A DNA stretch of 11,325 nucleotides, from positions 1 through 11,325 of the forward strand of contig DYZF01000135.1 in assembly GCA_020741375.1 (NCBI GenBank). Reading direction: 5' to 3'. How positions within the stretch are numbered: position 1 is the stretch's first letter; each line of letters opens with the position of its first letter. Origin of the DNA: Tessaracoccus flavescens. GTDB lineage: Bacteria; Actinomycetota; Actinomycetes; Propionibacteriales; Propionibacteriaceae. Below, piece after piece: positions 1 through 8,332 of this stretch. The translations under genes and the position numbers were made by a program. Under the pieces are notes generated by a model. It was given only the letters and a program-made list of their open reading frames with translations. It was not told where the DNA came from and did no database searches.

Positions 1-444
1 CTGATCCAGACCATCGGCCGCGCCGCCCGAAACGTCGCCGGCCAGGTACACATGTACGCCGACAAGATCACGCCGTCGATGGAGGCGGCGATCGACGAGA
101 CCAACCGCCGTCGCGCAATCCAGGTGGCGTACAACACCGAACACGGCATCGATCCGCAGCCGCTGCGCAAGCGGATCGCCGACGTCACCGACATGCTCGC
201 CCGGGAGGATGCGGACACCGAAGGCCTCATGAAGGAGTACCGGAGCACGGATGGCCGGAAGCCGGCCAAGGCTCTGGACGCCTCCACGATGGCCGTCACG
301 GAGTTGACCCAGCTGATCGAAGAACTGACCGCACAGATGCACCAAGCTGCGGCGGAGCTGCAGTTCGAGGTCGCGGCCCGGCATCGCGACGAAGTGGCAG
401 ACCTGAAGAAGGAGCTCAGGGCCATGATCGAGGCGTCGAAGTAG
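1..444 (+). CDS. uvrB: UvrABC excinuclease subunit B, C-terminal part (5' end outside window)
   Basis: This is the last 147 codons of uvrB; the reading frame is open at base 1 and ends at a TAG at 442-444. UvrB is the DNA-damage-verifying helicase-like subunit of nucleotide excision repair; it is loaded by UvrA and then recruits UvrC. Seen here: helicase motif VI (QTIGRAAR, residues 3-10 of the fragment), the conserved stretch [10 protein letters not shown] followed by IDETNRRR and YNTEHGI, and a C-terminal UVR domain (about residues 102-145: [26 protein letters not shown]), the coiled-coil hairpin that contacts UvrC or UvrA. A linker of about 30 residues rich in charged amino acids joins the two parts. 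No mutations or frame breaks are visible. No convincing terminator follows it; the next gene, gcvT, is on the same strand but has its own promoter and riboswitch. Confidence 0.97.
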   Translation: MIQTIGRAARNVAGQVHMYADKITPSMEAAIDETNRRRAIQVAYNTEHGIDPQPLRKRIADVTDMLAREDADTEGLMKEYRSTDGRKPAKALDASTMAVTELTQLIEELTAQMHQAAAELQFEVAARHRDEVADLKKELRAMIEASK

Positions 445-482
445 AGCTGTTGTGCACCCGTGTCGGGAGCCCACCCCTTCCC

Positions 483-512
483 CTGTCGGACGGGCCGACG
501 GCTTGCTAGGCT
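483..512 (+). promoter_or_regulatory. Probable promoter of the gcvTHP operon
   Basis: A -10 box TAGGCT lies at 507-512. A transcript starting 6-8 bases later (about 518-520) would begin almost exactly at the first paired base of the aptamer I P1 helix at 519, which supports the call. The -35 is poor: CTGTCG at 483-488 with an 18-base spacer is the best I see. The same extended box TAGGCTGAC recurs upstream of the small membrane-protein gene at 5669. Confidence 0.5.
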
Positions 513-518
513 GACGTC

Positions 519-661
519 GTCGAGGGAGAACCGGCTCGTCCGGTGCCGAAGGAGCAACCGCCCCGGAAACTCTCAGGCCCCAGGACCTCGGCAGAACTTG
601 AACTCTGGAAAGTGGCTTCGGCCCGCCGACGGATTAGCAATCTCAGGCACCCGCAACAGAG
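519..661 (+). ncRNA. Tandem glycine riboswitch (two aptamers)
   Basis: Two glycine-binding aptamers stand in series before gcvT, the classic position for this cis-regulatory RNA. Aptamer I: P1 pairs GTCGAGG (519-525) with CCTCGGC (586-592, one G-U). A hairpin ACCGG/CCGGT (530-534/540-544) follows, then the conserved core GCCGAAGGAGCAA (545-557) and CTCTCAGG (570-577). The linker is about 10 bases. Aptamer II: P1 pairs CTCTG (603-607) with CAGAG (657-661), with core CCGACGG (626-632), AGCAA (636-640) and TCTCAGGCACC (641-651). By family knowledge, such tandem elements bind glycine and usually turn on gcv operons; the direction here is inferred, not seen. Confidence 0.93.
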
Positions 662-663
662 GG

Positions 664-698
664 GGCGCTACGGTGGATCTGCCACCGACTTGAGCGCC
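664..698 (+). promoter_or_regulatory. Expression-platform hairpin of the glycine riboswitch
   Basis: Directly after aptamer II, GGCGCT (664-669) pairs with AGCGCC (693-698), and an inner CGGTGG (671-676) pairs with CCACCG (682-687) around a 5-base loop ATCTG. That makes 12 base pairs separated by a small internal loop. There is no T-run after it, so it is not a textbook intrinsic terminator. A competing hairpin CGCCG/CGGCG (695-699/704-708, loop ACCT) uses part of its 3' arm, so the two folds exclude each other. Both leave the gcvT Shine-Dalgarno (709-715) unpaired, so the mechanism cannot be read off directly. Confidence 0.6.
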
Positions 699-721
699 GA
701 CCTCGGCGAGAAGGGTTGTCA

Positions 722-1831
722 ATGAAGACCACCGCGCTTCACGCGTTACATAAGGAACTGGGCGGCAAGCTCGTCGATTTCGCGGGCTGGGAACTGCCCG
801 TGCAGTATGCCGGGATCATCGCCGAACACAACCACACCCGTGAATCGGCGTCGCTGTTCGACGTCAGCCACATGGGCCAAGTACTGGTGCGGCCGAAGTC
901 CGGCAAACTGGAGGACGCCGCCGCTGCGCTCGAGACCCTGATGCCCGTCAGCGTGGCCGGGCTGGCCGAGTATCGCCAGCGGTACGGCCTGTTCACCAAC
1001 GTCGACGGCGGCGTGCTGGACGATCTGATGTTCGCCAACCACGTCACCCACTTCTACGTGGTGGTCAATGCGGCGCGGGCGGCCCACGACGTCAACCACC
1101 TCCGCACGCTCGACGGCGTCACCGTGGAGCCCCAGCGCGACCGCGCACTGCTCGCCCTTCAGGGCCCCAAGGCCGAAACCGCCCTGTCTCGGCTGATCCC
1201 CGACGCCGCGTCGATGGTGTTCATGGATTCGGTCATCACTCAATGGGACGGCACCGAGGTGTGGGTGTCTCGCTCCGGCTACACGGGCGAGGACGGCTAC
1301 GAGATCTCCGTTCCCAACGAACGGGCCGAGGAGTTCGCCCGCGCGCTGCTCGCGATGGACGAGGTGGCGCCGGCTGGGTTGGGAGCGCGCGATTCGCTTC
1401 GCCTCGAGGCGGGCATGCCGCTCTACGGGCACGATCTCGACACCGGCGTGACGCCGGTGGAGGCCGGGCTGTCCTTCGCCATCCCCAAGGTGCGGCGCAC
1501 CGGCGGCTCCCGCGCGGGAGGCTTCCCCGGCGCCGACGATATCCTCCAAGAACTGGCCACCGGCGCATCGCGGATCCGCGTCGGCCTCAAGCCGGCGGGC
1601 CGTGCCCCCGTCCGCGAGGGTGCCCCCATCTACCTCACCGAGACCCAATCGGAACCGGTCGCGAAGGTGACCTCCGGAGGCTTCGGGCCCACCGTCGGCG
1701 GCCCCATCGCCATGGGAATGCTGCCCCCGGACGTTGAGCCCGGCACCACAGTCTTCGCGGAGGTGCGGGGCAAGCGACTCCCCCTCAGCGTCGTCGAACT
1801 CCCCTTTGTCCCCCACAACTACAAGCGCTAA
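722..1831 (+). CDS. gcvT: Glycine cleavage system T protein (aminomethyltransferase)
   Basis: T protein takes the aminomethyl group from lipoyl-H protein, releases ammonia and makes 5,10-methylene-tetrahydrofolate in the cytoplasm. The 369-residue product has the usual bacterial length. Signatures: N-terminal TALHALHKELGGKLVDFAGW followed by a LFDVSHMG motif (residues 45-52), the folate-site segment VDGGVLDDLMF with Asp100-Asp101 at the position of the catalytic aspartate, SRSGYTGEDGYEI in the middle, GARDSLRLEAGMPLYGHDLD, and a C-terminal HNYKR. The start is ATG 722 because it has AGAAGGG at 709-715, six bases upstream; an in-frame TTG two codons earlier would place the Shine-Dalgarno against the start. 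It is the first gene of gcvTHP, with 11 bases to gcvH. Confidence 0.97.
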   Translation: MKTTALHALHKELGGKLVDFAGWELPVQYAGIIAEHNHTRESASLFDVSHMGQVLVRPKSGKLEDAAAALETLMPVSVAGLAEYRQRYGLFTNVDGGVLDDLMFANHVTHFYVVVNAARAAHDVNHLRTLDGVTVEPQRDRALLALQGPKAETALSRLIPDAASMVFMDSVITQWDGTEVWVSRSGYTGEDGYEISVPNERAEEFARALLAMDEVAPAGLGARDSLRLEAGMPLYGHDLDTGVTPVEAGLSFAIPKVRRTGGSRAGGFPGADDILQELATGASRIRVGLKPAGRAPVREGAPIYLTETQSEPVAKVTSGGFGPTVGGPIAMGMLPPDVEPGTTVFAEVRGKRLPLSVVELPFVPHNYKR

Positions 1832-1842
1832 AGGAAATCAAC

Positions 1843-2205
1843 ATGCTCAAGTACACGCCTGAACACGAATGGGTCGACACCAGCGATTCCGAGGTCGCGA
1901 TCGGCATCACGCCGCATGCCACCTCCGAGCTGGGTGATCTGGTCTTCATCGAACTGCCGGAGATCGGCGCCGAGTTCGCCAAAGGCGACGAGATCTGCGT
2001 CATCGAGTCCACCAAGGCGGCCTCCGGCATCATCGCGCCCTTCGACTGCACGGTGACCGCCGTCAACCAAGAGATCGCCGACTCCCCGGAGATGGTGAAC
2101 GAGGATCCCGAGGGATCGTGGTTCGTTCGGGTCTCCCCCGCCAACGACGACGACCTCGACGAACTGCTCGACGAAGACGCCTACAACCAGCTGATCGGCG
2201 GCTGA
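1843..2205 (+). CDS. gcvH: Glycine cleavage system H protein (lipoyl carrier)
   Basis: H protein carries the aminomethyl intermediate on a swinging lipoyl-lysine between the P, T and L proteins. The product is 120 residues, slightly shorter than the usual 125-130. It opens with YTPEHEWV, typical of the family, and contains the lipoylation site ESTKAASG with Lys58 as the modified residue. It ends in a very acidic tail ([20 protein letters not shown]). Shine-Dalgarno AAAGGA (1830-1835) overlaps the TAA of gcvT, seven bases before ATG 1843, so translation is probably coupled. gcvP follows after 8 bases. Lipoyl synthesis genes are not in the window. Confidence 0.97.
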   Translation: MLKYTPEHEWVDTSDSEVAIGITPHATSELGDLVFIELPEIGAEFAKGDEICVIESTKAASGIIAPFDCTVTAVNQEIADSPEMVNEDPEGSWFVRVSPANDDDLDELLDEDAYNQLIGG

Positions 2206-2213
2206 ACACCACG

Positions 2214-5045
<2,832 letters not shown>

Positions 5046-5046
5046 G

Positions 5047-5652
5047 TCAGTCCACCACGCCGGCGAATCGCACCAACTGCGGCCACAGCTCCTCCACCTG
5101 GCGGACTGTGGCCGCCTGGTCTGCGCTGTTGTCGATCACCCAGTCGGCCACGGCGAGCCGCTCCTGCCTCGACGCTTGTGCCCGAACGCGGGCACGCGCC
5201 GCTGTGAGATCGACGTCGTTGCGGTGCATCAGCCGGCGCACCTGGGTCTCGGTGGGGACGTCGACGACGATCACGCCGTCGAATGACTCATGCAATCCGG
5301 TCTCGACCAATAGCGGGATCACTTGGATCACGACGGCGCCCTCAGGAGCCTGCGCGGTGCGCTGCTCGGCCTCGTCCCGCACGAGCGGATGCACGATGGC
5401 GTTGAGATCTTCGCGGGCTGCGTCGTCGGCGAACACCAGCTCACCGAGCGCCGCCCGGTCCAAGGTGCCGTCCTCACGGAGGATCGACGCGCCGAAACGC
5501 TCCCGGATCTTCCGCAGCCCAGGGGTGCCCGGCTCCACCACCACACGGGCCAGCACGTCGGAATCGATGATGACGGCACCGAGCCGCTCCAACTCGTCCG
5601 CGACGAACGATTTACCCGACGCGATGCCGCCCGTGAGCGCAATCCGCCTCAT
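5047..5652 (-). CDS. coaE: Dephospho-CoA kinase
   Basis: CoaE phosphorylates the 3'-hydroxyl of the ribose of dephospho-CoA, the last step of coenzyme A synthesis. The product is 201 residues, a normal length without the C-terminal extension seen in some mycobacteria. Walker A is GGIASGKS at residues 8-15. A conserved VIIDSDVLAR segment (Asp30 and Asp32, substrate/Mg site) follows, then LNAIVHPLVR and the lid region IPLLVETGLHESFDGVIVV, and DWVIDNS near the end. ATG at 5652 is chosen because Walker A normally begins within ten residues of the start; the frame stays open upstream to 5691. Only a weak AGG lies before it. The stop is one base from that of gcvP on the other strand, so the two transcripts run into each other. 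Confidence 0.96.
   Translation of the reverse strand: MRRIALTGGIASGKSFVADELERLGAVIIDSDVLARVVVEPGTPGLRKIRERFGASILREDGTLDRAALGELVFADDAAREDLNAIVHPLVRDEAEQRTAQAPEGAVVIQVIPLLVETGLHESFDGVIVVDVPTETQVRRLMHRNDVDLTAARARVRAQASRQERLAVADWVIDNSADQAATVRQVEELWPQLVRFAGVVD
5079..5115. terminator. Perfect 10-bp inverted repeat at coaE/gcvP convergence, possible gcv terminator
   Basis: GCGGCCACAG (5079-5088) is exactly mirrored by CTGTGGCCGC (5106-5115). A further TCC/GGA (5090-5092/5103-5105) can pair inside, with a one-base bulge. It starts 34 bases after the gcvP stop and lies within the last codons of coaE. No T-run follows on the + strand. Because there is only one base between the genes, this is the only place nearby where the gcv transcript has an obvious hairpin. 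The pairing could be a chance outcome of the coaE codons. Confidence 0.4.
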
Positions 5653-5668
5653 CGCGGACGCCTGACGG

Positions 5669-5674
5669 TAGGCT
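5669..5674 (+). promoter_or_regulatory. Probable -10 box of the small membrane-protein gene
   Basis: TAGGCT, followed by GAC, is identical over nine bases to the gcv promoter box at 507-515. A start near 5681 would give a leader of about 38 bases with a good Shine-Dalgarno. No clear -35 is seen. On the other strand TACCGT (5670-5665) overlaps it and could serve coaE, which would make the two promoters interlock. Confidence 0.45.
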
Positions 5675-5718
5675 GACAAGCCACAACGCATGAACCCTTG
5701 ATGAAAGAGGTAACTCCC

Positions 5719-5874
5719 ATGGCCCGCATTCTATGGATTGTTCTGGTAGTACTGCTCGCTCTGTGGCTGATCGGCTTCATCGCCGACGTTGCCGGCGGCC
5801 TCATCCACATCCTGCTCGTGATCGCGCTGATCATCTTCGTCTACAACCTCGTGACGGGTCGCAAGAAGATCTGA
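5719..5874 (+). CDS. Small membrane protein, lmo0937-like
   Basis: A 51-residue, very hydrophobic protein: it starts MARILWIVLVVLLALWLIGF, continues with IADVAGGLIHILLVIALIIFVYNLVTG and ends RKKI. It has two membrane helices (about residues 4-20 and 26-44) joined by a short ADVAGG turn, with a positive C-terminus expected in the cytoplasm. The pattern W-x-x-G-F-I-A-D-V-x-G-G-L-I-H is that of the small lmo0937-type family, whose function is unknown; homologues are often described as stress-linked or envelope-linked, but nothing here shows it. ATG 5719 has AAAGAGG at 5704-5710, eight bases upstream. It stands alone, diverging from coaE (66 bases between starts), and is closed by the hairpin at 5888-5927. 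Confidence 0.85.
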   Translation: MARILWIVLVVLLALWLIGFIADVAGGLIHILLVIALIIFVYNLVTGRKKI

Positions 5875-5887
5875 CCCGCCCTCGAAC

Positions 5888-5927
5888 ACGACGAAGGCCC
5901 GTCCCCTGAGGGGCGGGCCTTCGTCGT
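5888..5927. terminator. Two-way terminator hairpin between small ORF and rpsA
   Basis: ACGACGAAGGCCCG (5888-5901) pairs with CGGGCCTTCGTCGT (5914-5927), and TCCC (5902-5905) continues against GGGG (5910-5913) with one G-T pair. The result is an 18-bp stem closed by a CTGA loop. It lies 13 bases after the small ORF's stop and 6 bases after the rpsA stop on the other strand. Neither side has a proper T-run, which is common for actinobacterial terminators. The extreme stem strength makes this the most secure terminator in the window. Confidence 0.88.
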
Positions 5928-5933
5928 CTGAGA

Positions 5934-7370
5934 TCAGCTACCGGCGAGCTTGTCGCGCAGAGCCTGCAGCGACTCGTCGGAAGCCAGCGAGCCTTCGCTC
6001 GTGGTCTCGGTGACGTAGCCAGTGCCGGCTTCGACGGCAGCCTCGCGGTCTGCAGTCTCGGCGGACTCGACCTGCTTCTTGTGGGCCTCCCACAGAGCGT
6101 GCGCCTGGGCGTACTGGGCCTCCCAAGCAGCGCGCTGCTCGTCGAAGCCTTCCTTCCAGTCGTTGGTCTCGGGGTCGAAGCCCTCGGGGTAGATGTAGTT
6201 GCCCTGCTCATCGTAGGACGCCTGCATGCCGTAGAGCAGCGGATCGAAGTCGTCAGCGGCGACGTCGACACCCTCGTTGGCCTGCTTCAGCGACAGGGAG
6301 ACGCGGCGACGCTCGAGGTCGATGTCGATGACCTTGACCATGCGGTCGTCGCCGACGGCCACAACCTGCTCGGGGATCTCGACGTGACGCTCGGCCAGCT
6401 CGGACACGTGGACCAGGCCCTCGATGCCCTCGCCGACGCGGACGAACGCACCGAACGGAACCAGCTTGGTGACCTTGCCGGGCACGATCTGGCCGATCTG
6501 GTGCAGACGGGCGAAGGTCTGCCACGGATCTTCCTGGGTGGCCTTCAGCGACAGGGAGACGCGCTCGCGGTCCATGTCCACCTCGAGCACCTCGACGGTG
6601 ACGGGCATGCCGACCTCGACAACCTCGTTCGGGTGGTCGATGTGCTTCCACGACAGCTCGGATACGTGGACCAGGCCGTCGACGCCACCGAGGTCCACGA
6701 AGGCACCGAAGTTGACGATCGAGGACACGACACCCTTGCGGATCTGGCCCTTCTGGAGCTGGGTGAGGAACGTCTGGCGAACCTCGGACTGGGTCTGCTC
6801 AAGGAACGCACGACGCGACAGCACGACGTTGTTGCGGTTCTTGTCGAGTTCGATGATCTTGGCCTCGAGCTCCATGCCGACGTAGGGCTGGAGATCGCGG
6901 ACGCGACGCATCTCGACGAGCGAAGCCGGGAGGAAGCCACGAAGACCGATGTCGACGATGAGGCCACCCTTGACCACCTCGATGACCTGGCCGGTGACGA
7001 CGCCGTCCTCTTCCTTGACCTTTTCGATCGTGCCCCAAGCGCGCTCGTACTGAGCCCGCTTCTTGGACAGGATGAGGCGACCCTCCTTGTCCTCCTTCTG
7101 CTGGACGAGGGCCTCGATCACATCGCCAACCTGGACCACGTCGAACGGGTCCACGTCGTGCTTGATGGAGAGTTCCTTGGAAGGGATGACGCCTTCGGTC
7201 TTGTAACCGATGTCGAGCAGGACTTCGTCCCGGTCAACCTTGACGACGGTGCCGGAGACGATGTCCCCGTCGTTGAAAGAAATGATGGTGGCGTCAACCG
7301 CTGCGAGGAAGTCGTCGCGCGTGCCAATGTCATCGACTGCGACAGTCGAGGCCTCAAAGGAGGAGGTCAT
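5934..7370 (-). CDS. rpsA: 30S ribosomal protein S1
   Basis: S1 binds mRNA on the 30S subunit and helps place it for initiation. The 478-residue product has four S1 (OB-fold) domains at about residues 36-105, 121-189, 207-277 and 292-363; each has the pattern G-x-V-x(n)-G-x-x-V-D-[IL]-G. Domains 3 and 4 carry the strongest RNA-binding signature (FGAFV, GLVHVSEL, RVSLSLK). A long acidic and tryptophan-containing tail (364-478: DFDPLLYGM, YIYPEGFDPETNDW, AAWEAQYAQAHALWEAH) is typical of actinobacteria, where S1 has four domains instead of six. ATG 7370 is chosen for MTSSFEAS and for GGAG at 7383-7380 (9-base spacing); the frame is open back to 7463 but this is leader RNA. Domains 3 and 4 are nearly identical at DNA level in places. 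Confidence 0.97.
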   Translation of the reverse strand: MTSSFEASTVAVDDIGTRDDFLAAVDATIISFNDGDIVSGTVVKVDRDEVLLDIGYKTEGVIPSKELSIKHDVDPFDVVQVGDVIEALVQQKEDKEGRLILSKKRAQYERAWGTIEKVKEEDGVVTGQVIEVVKGGLIVDIGLRGFLPASLVEMRRVRDLQPYVGMELEAKIIELDKNRNNVVLSRRAFLEQTQSEVRQTFLTQLQKGQIRKGVVSSIVNFGAFVDLGGVDGLVHVSELSWKHIDHPNEVVEVGMPVTVEVLEVDMDRERVSLSLKATQEDPWQTFARLHQIGQIVPGKVTKLVPFGAFVRVGEGIEGLVHVSELAERHVEIPEQVVAVGDDRMVKVIDIDLERRRVSLSLKQANEGVDVAADDFDPLLYGMQASYDEQGNYIYPEGFDPETNDWKEGFDEQRAAWEAQYAQAHALWEAHKKQVESAETADREAAVEAGTGYVTETTSEGSLASDESLQALRDKLAGS

Positions 7371-7474
7371 GTAGTAGGGCTCCGAATTGAACGAAAATGG
7401 TTGCACCGCGGCCCTGACGAAGCGTCTTGCGATCCTTGCTCTGTCTGAAAGAACGCAGACCACAATGCCCGCCC

Positions 7475-7503
7475 AGCCTACCTTCCAGACCGTGCAGGAG
7501 CAA
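7475..7503 (-). promoter_or_regulatory. rpsA promoter
   Basis: On the minus strand, TTGCTC (7503-7498) and TAGGCT (7480-7475) are separated by exactly 17 bases: the best-formed promoter in the window, fitting a highly expressed ribosomal gene. A start near 7467 gives a leader of about 97 bases. The leader contains a small hairpin, GTCTG/CAGAC (7460-7456/7447-7443), and an A/T-rich patch just before the Shine-Dalgarno (about 7400-7384), where S1 itself might bind. That last idea is only an analogy with S1 autoregulation in E. coli. Confidence 0.72.
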
Positions 7504-7556
7504 CCTCACCCCTAGTCATGAAAGCAGCGCGTGTTTCGCTGCTCCACGCGTGCGCC

Positions 7557-7562
7557 TATCCT
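7557..7562 (+). promoter_or_regulatory. -10 box for a leaderless sortase transcript
   Basis: TATCCT is followed by seven bases and then the GTG start at 7570. With a normal -10 to +1 distance, transcription would start on the GTG itself. No Shine-Dalgarno is present before the GTG, which agrees with a leaderless message. The -35 (TTTCGC at 7534-7539) is poor. Confidence 0.55.
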
Positions 7563-7569
7563 TAGGGCC

Positions 7570-8304
7570 GTGACCCACTCTGCAGCCCAGCCCAAGTCCA
7601 ACCGCGCTCGCCTCATCGTCATCGTCGCGATGGCTCTGGTGGGCATCATCCTGATCGGTTTCGCCGTGTGGAAGGCTCTCCAACCGCAGGCCGGCCCGGA
7701 GCCCGTCGGATCAACCTCCGGCACCGTCGCCGCGTCCAGCAGTTCCCCTGAGCCGAGCACTGCGGCCCCGGCGCCCAGCACCACCGCCGCGACCACGTCG
7801 TCGGCCGCCGCCGGCGGCTGCTCCACCACCACCGGGTCCTTCGTGCCCAACCGGTTCACGATCGACGCGCTGAACGCCGACGAGCCGGTGGTCGCCTTGG
7901 GGCAGGACGCTGAGGGCAACATCGCCGCTCCCCCGCTGGACGAGCCGCGCATGGCTTCGTGGTGGAACGAGGGTCCGCGTCCGGGCAGCGACGCCGGCAA
8001 GGCCGTGCTGTCGATCCACACCTATCGCAACGGCAAGGCGCTGGGCAACGAGATGTGGGCGGGCGAGCAGTCCGCGCTGAAGCCGGGCGATCTGATCAAG
8101 CTGTACGGCCCGAACGGTGAGGTGCAGTGCTACGAGTTCACGGAGACCAAGAAGGTCTTCGTGAAGGACTACGACCCGAACTCCGACGTCATGGTGGACT
8201 TCGAGGGTGATCCGATGCTCGCCATCATCATCTGCTGGGATTTCGACGCGAAGACCGAGAACTGGGATTCCCGCATCTTCTTCTACGGCAAGCCCGTCGC
8301 CTAG
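7570..8304 (+). CDS. Membrane-anchored sortase, class F-like
   Basis: Sortases are extracellular cysteine transpeptidases that cut a sorting signal and attach proteins to the cell wall. The 244-residue protein has a basic N-terminus, one membrane helix (residues 15-34), a low-complexity Ser/Thr/Ala/Pro spacer (about 44-83) and a sortase domain (about 84-244). The catalytic triad is His150 (LSIHTYRNG), Cys222 (AIIICWDF) and Arg235 (WDSRIFFYG). The residue before the cysteine is Ile, whereas the usual signature is TLxTC. Two further cysteines, Cys84 and Cys187, lie outside the active site. GTG 7570 is preferred over an in-frame GTG at 7531 because the latter lies upstream of the -10 box. No LPXTG-type substrate is visible in the window, so it is presumably a housekeeping enzyme. 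It lies alone between oppositely oriented rpsA and polA. Confidence 0.9.
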   Translation: MTHSAAQPKSNRARLIVIVAMALVGIILIGFAVWKALQPQAGPEPVGSTSGTVAASSSSPEPSTAAPAPSTTAATTSSAAAGGCSTTTGSFVPNRFTIDALNADEPVVALGQDAEGNIAAPPLDEPRMASWWNEGPRPGSDAGKAVLSIHTYRNGKALGNEMWAGEQSALKPGDLIKLYGPNGEVQCYEFTETKKVFVKDYDPNSDVMVDFEGDPMLAIIICWDFDAKTENWDSRIFFYGKPVA

Positions 8305-8309
8305 CGCTC

Positions 8310-8332
8310 CGGCCGCGACTAGTGTGCGGCCG
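8310..8332. terminator. Short GC hairpin between sortase and polA, possible two-way terminator
   Basis: CGGCCGC (8310-8316) pairs with GCGGCCG (8326-8332) around a 9-base loop that contains the polA stop codon (TAG at 8321-8319). The two genes end only 14 bases apart. The stem is all G-C but short and lacks a T-run, so its strength as a terminator is uncertain. Confidence 0.42.

Noticed and set aside
485..499. Five-bp hairpin GTCGG/CCGAC as a uvrB terminator
   Set aside because: It is too short, has no T-run and overlaps the presumed gcv -35 region; it may be chance in G+C-rich DNA.
460..725. Two short + strand frames (460-693 and 543-725) before gcvT
   Set aside because: They lie over the glycine riboswitch, whose conserved cores and helices explain the sequence; they have no coding signature.
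746..1816. 356-codon open frame on the - strand inside gcvT
   Set aside because: Antisense shadow; gcvT carries all family signatures on the + strand.
2118..2213. 32-residue N-terminal extension of gcvP
   Set aside because: It overlaps gcvH, is almost all Arg and Pro, and precedes the normal family start at ATG 2214.
7357..7371. Strong Shine-Dalgarno-like AAAGGAGGAGG followed by ATG on the + strand
   Set aside because: The ATG is followed at once by TAG; the bases are the first codons of rpsA (MTSSFEA) read backwards.
6081..7448. 455-codon open frame on the + strand, antisense to nearly all of rpsA
   Set aside because: Its composition (Leu/Val/Asp/Gly repeats) is the mirror of rpsA codons, it matches no family I know, and four S1 domains on the other strand are certain. 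Long antisense frames are expected at high G+C.
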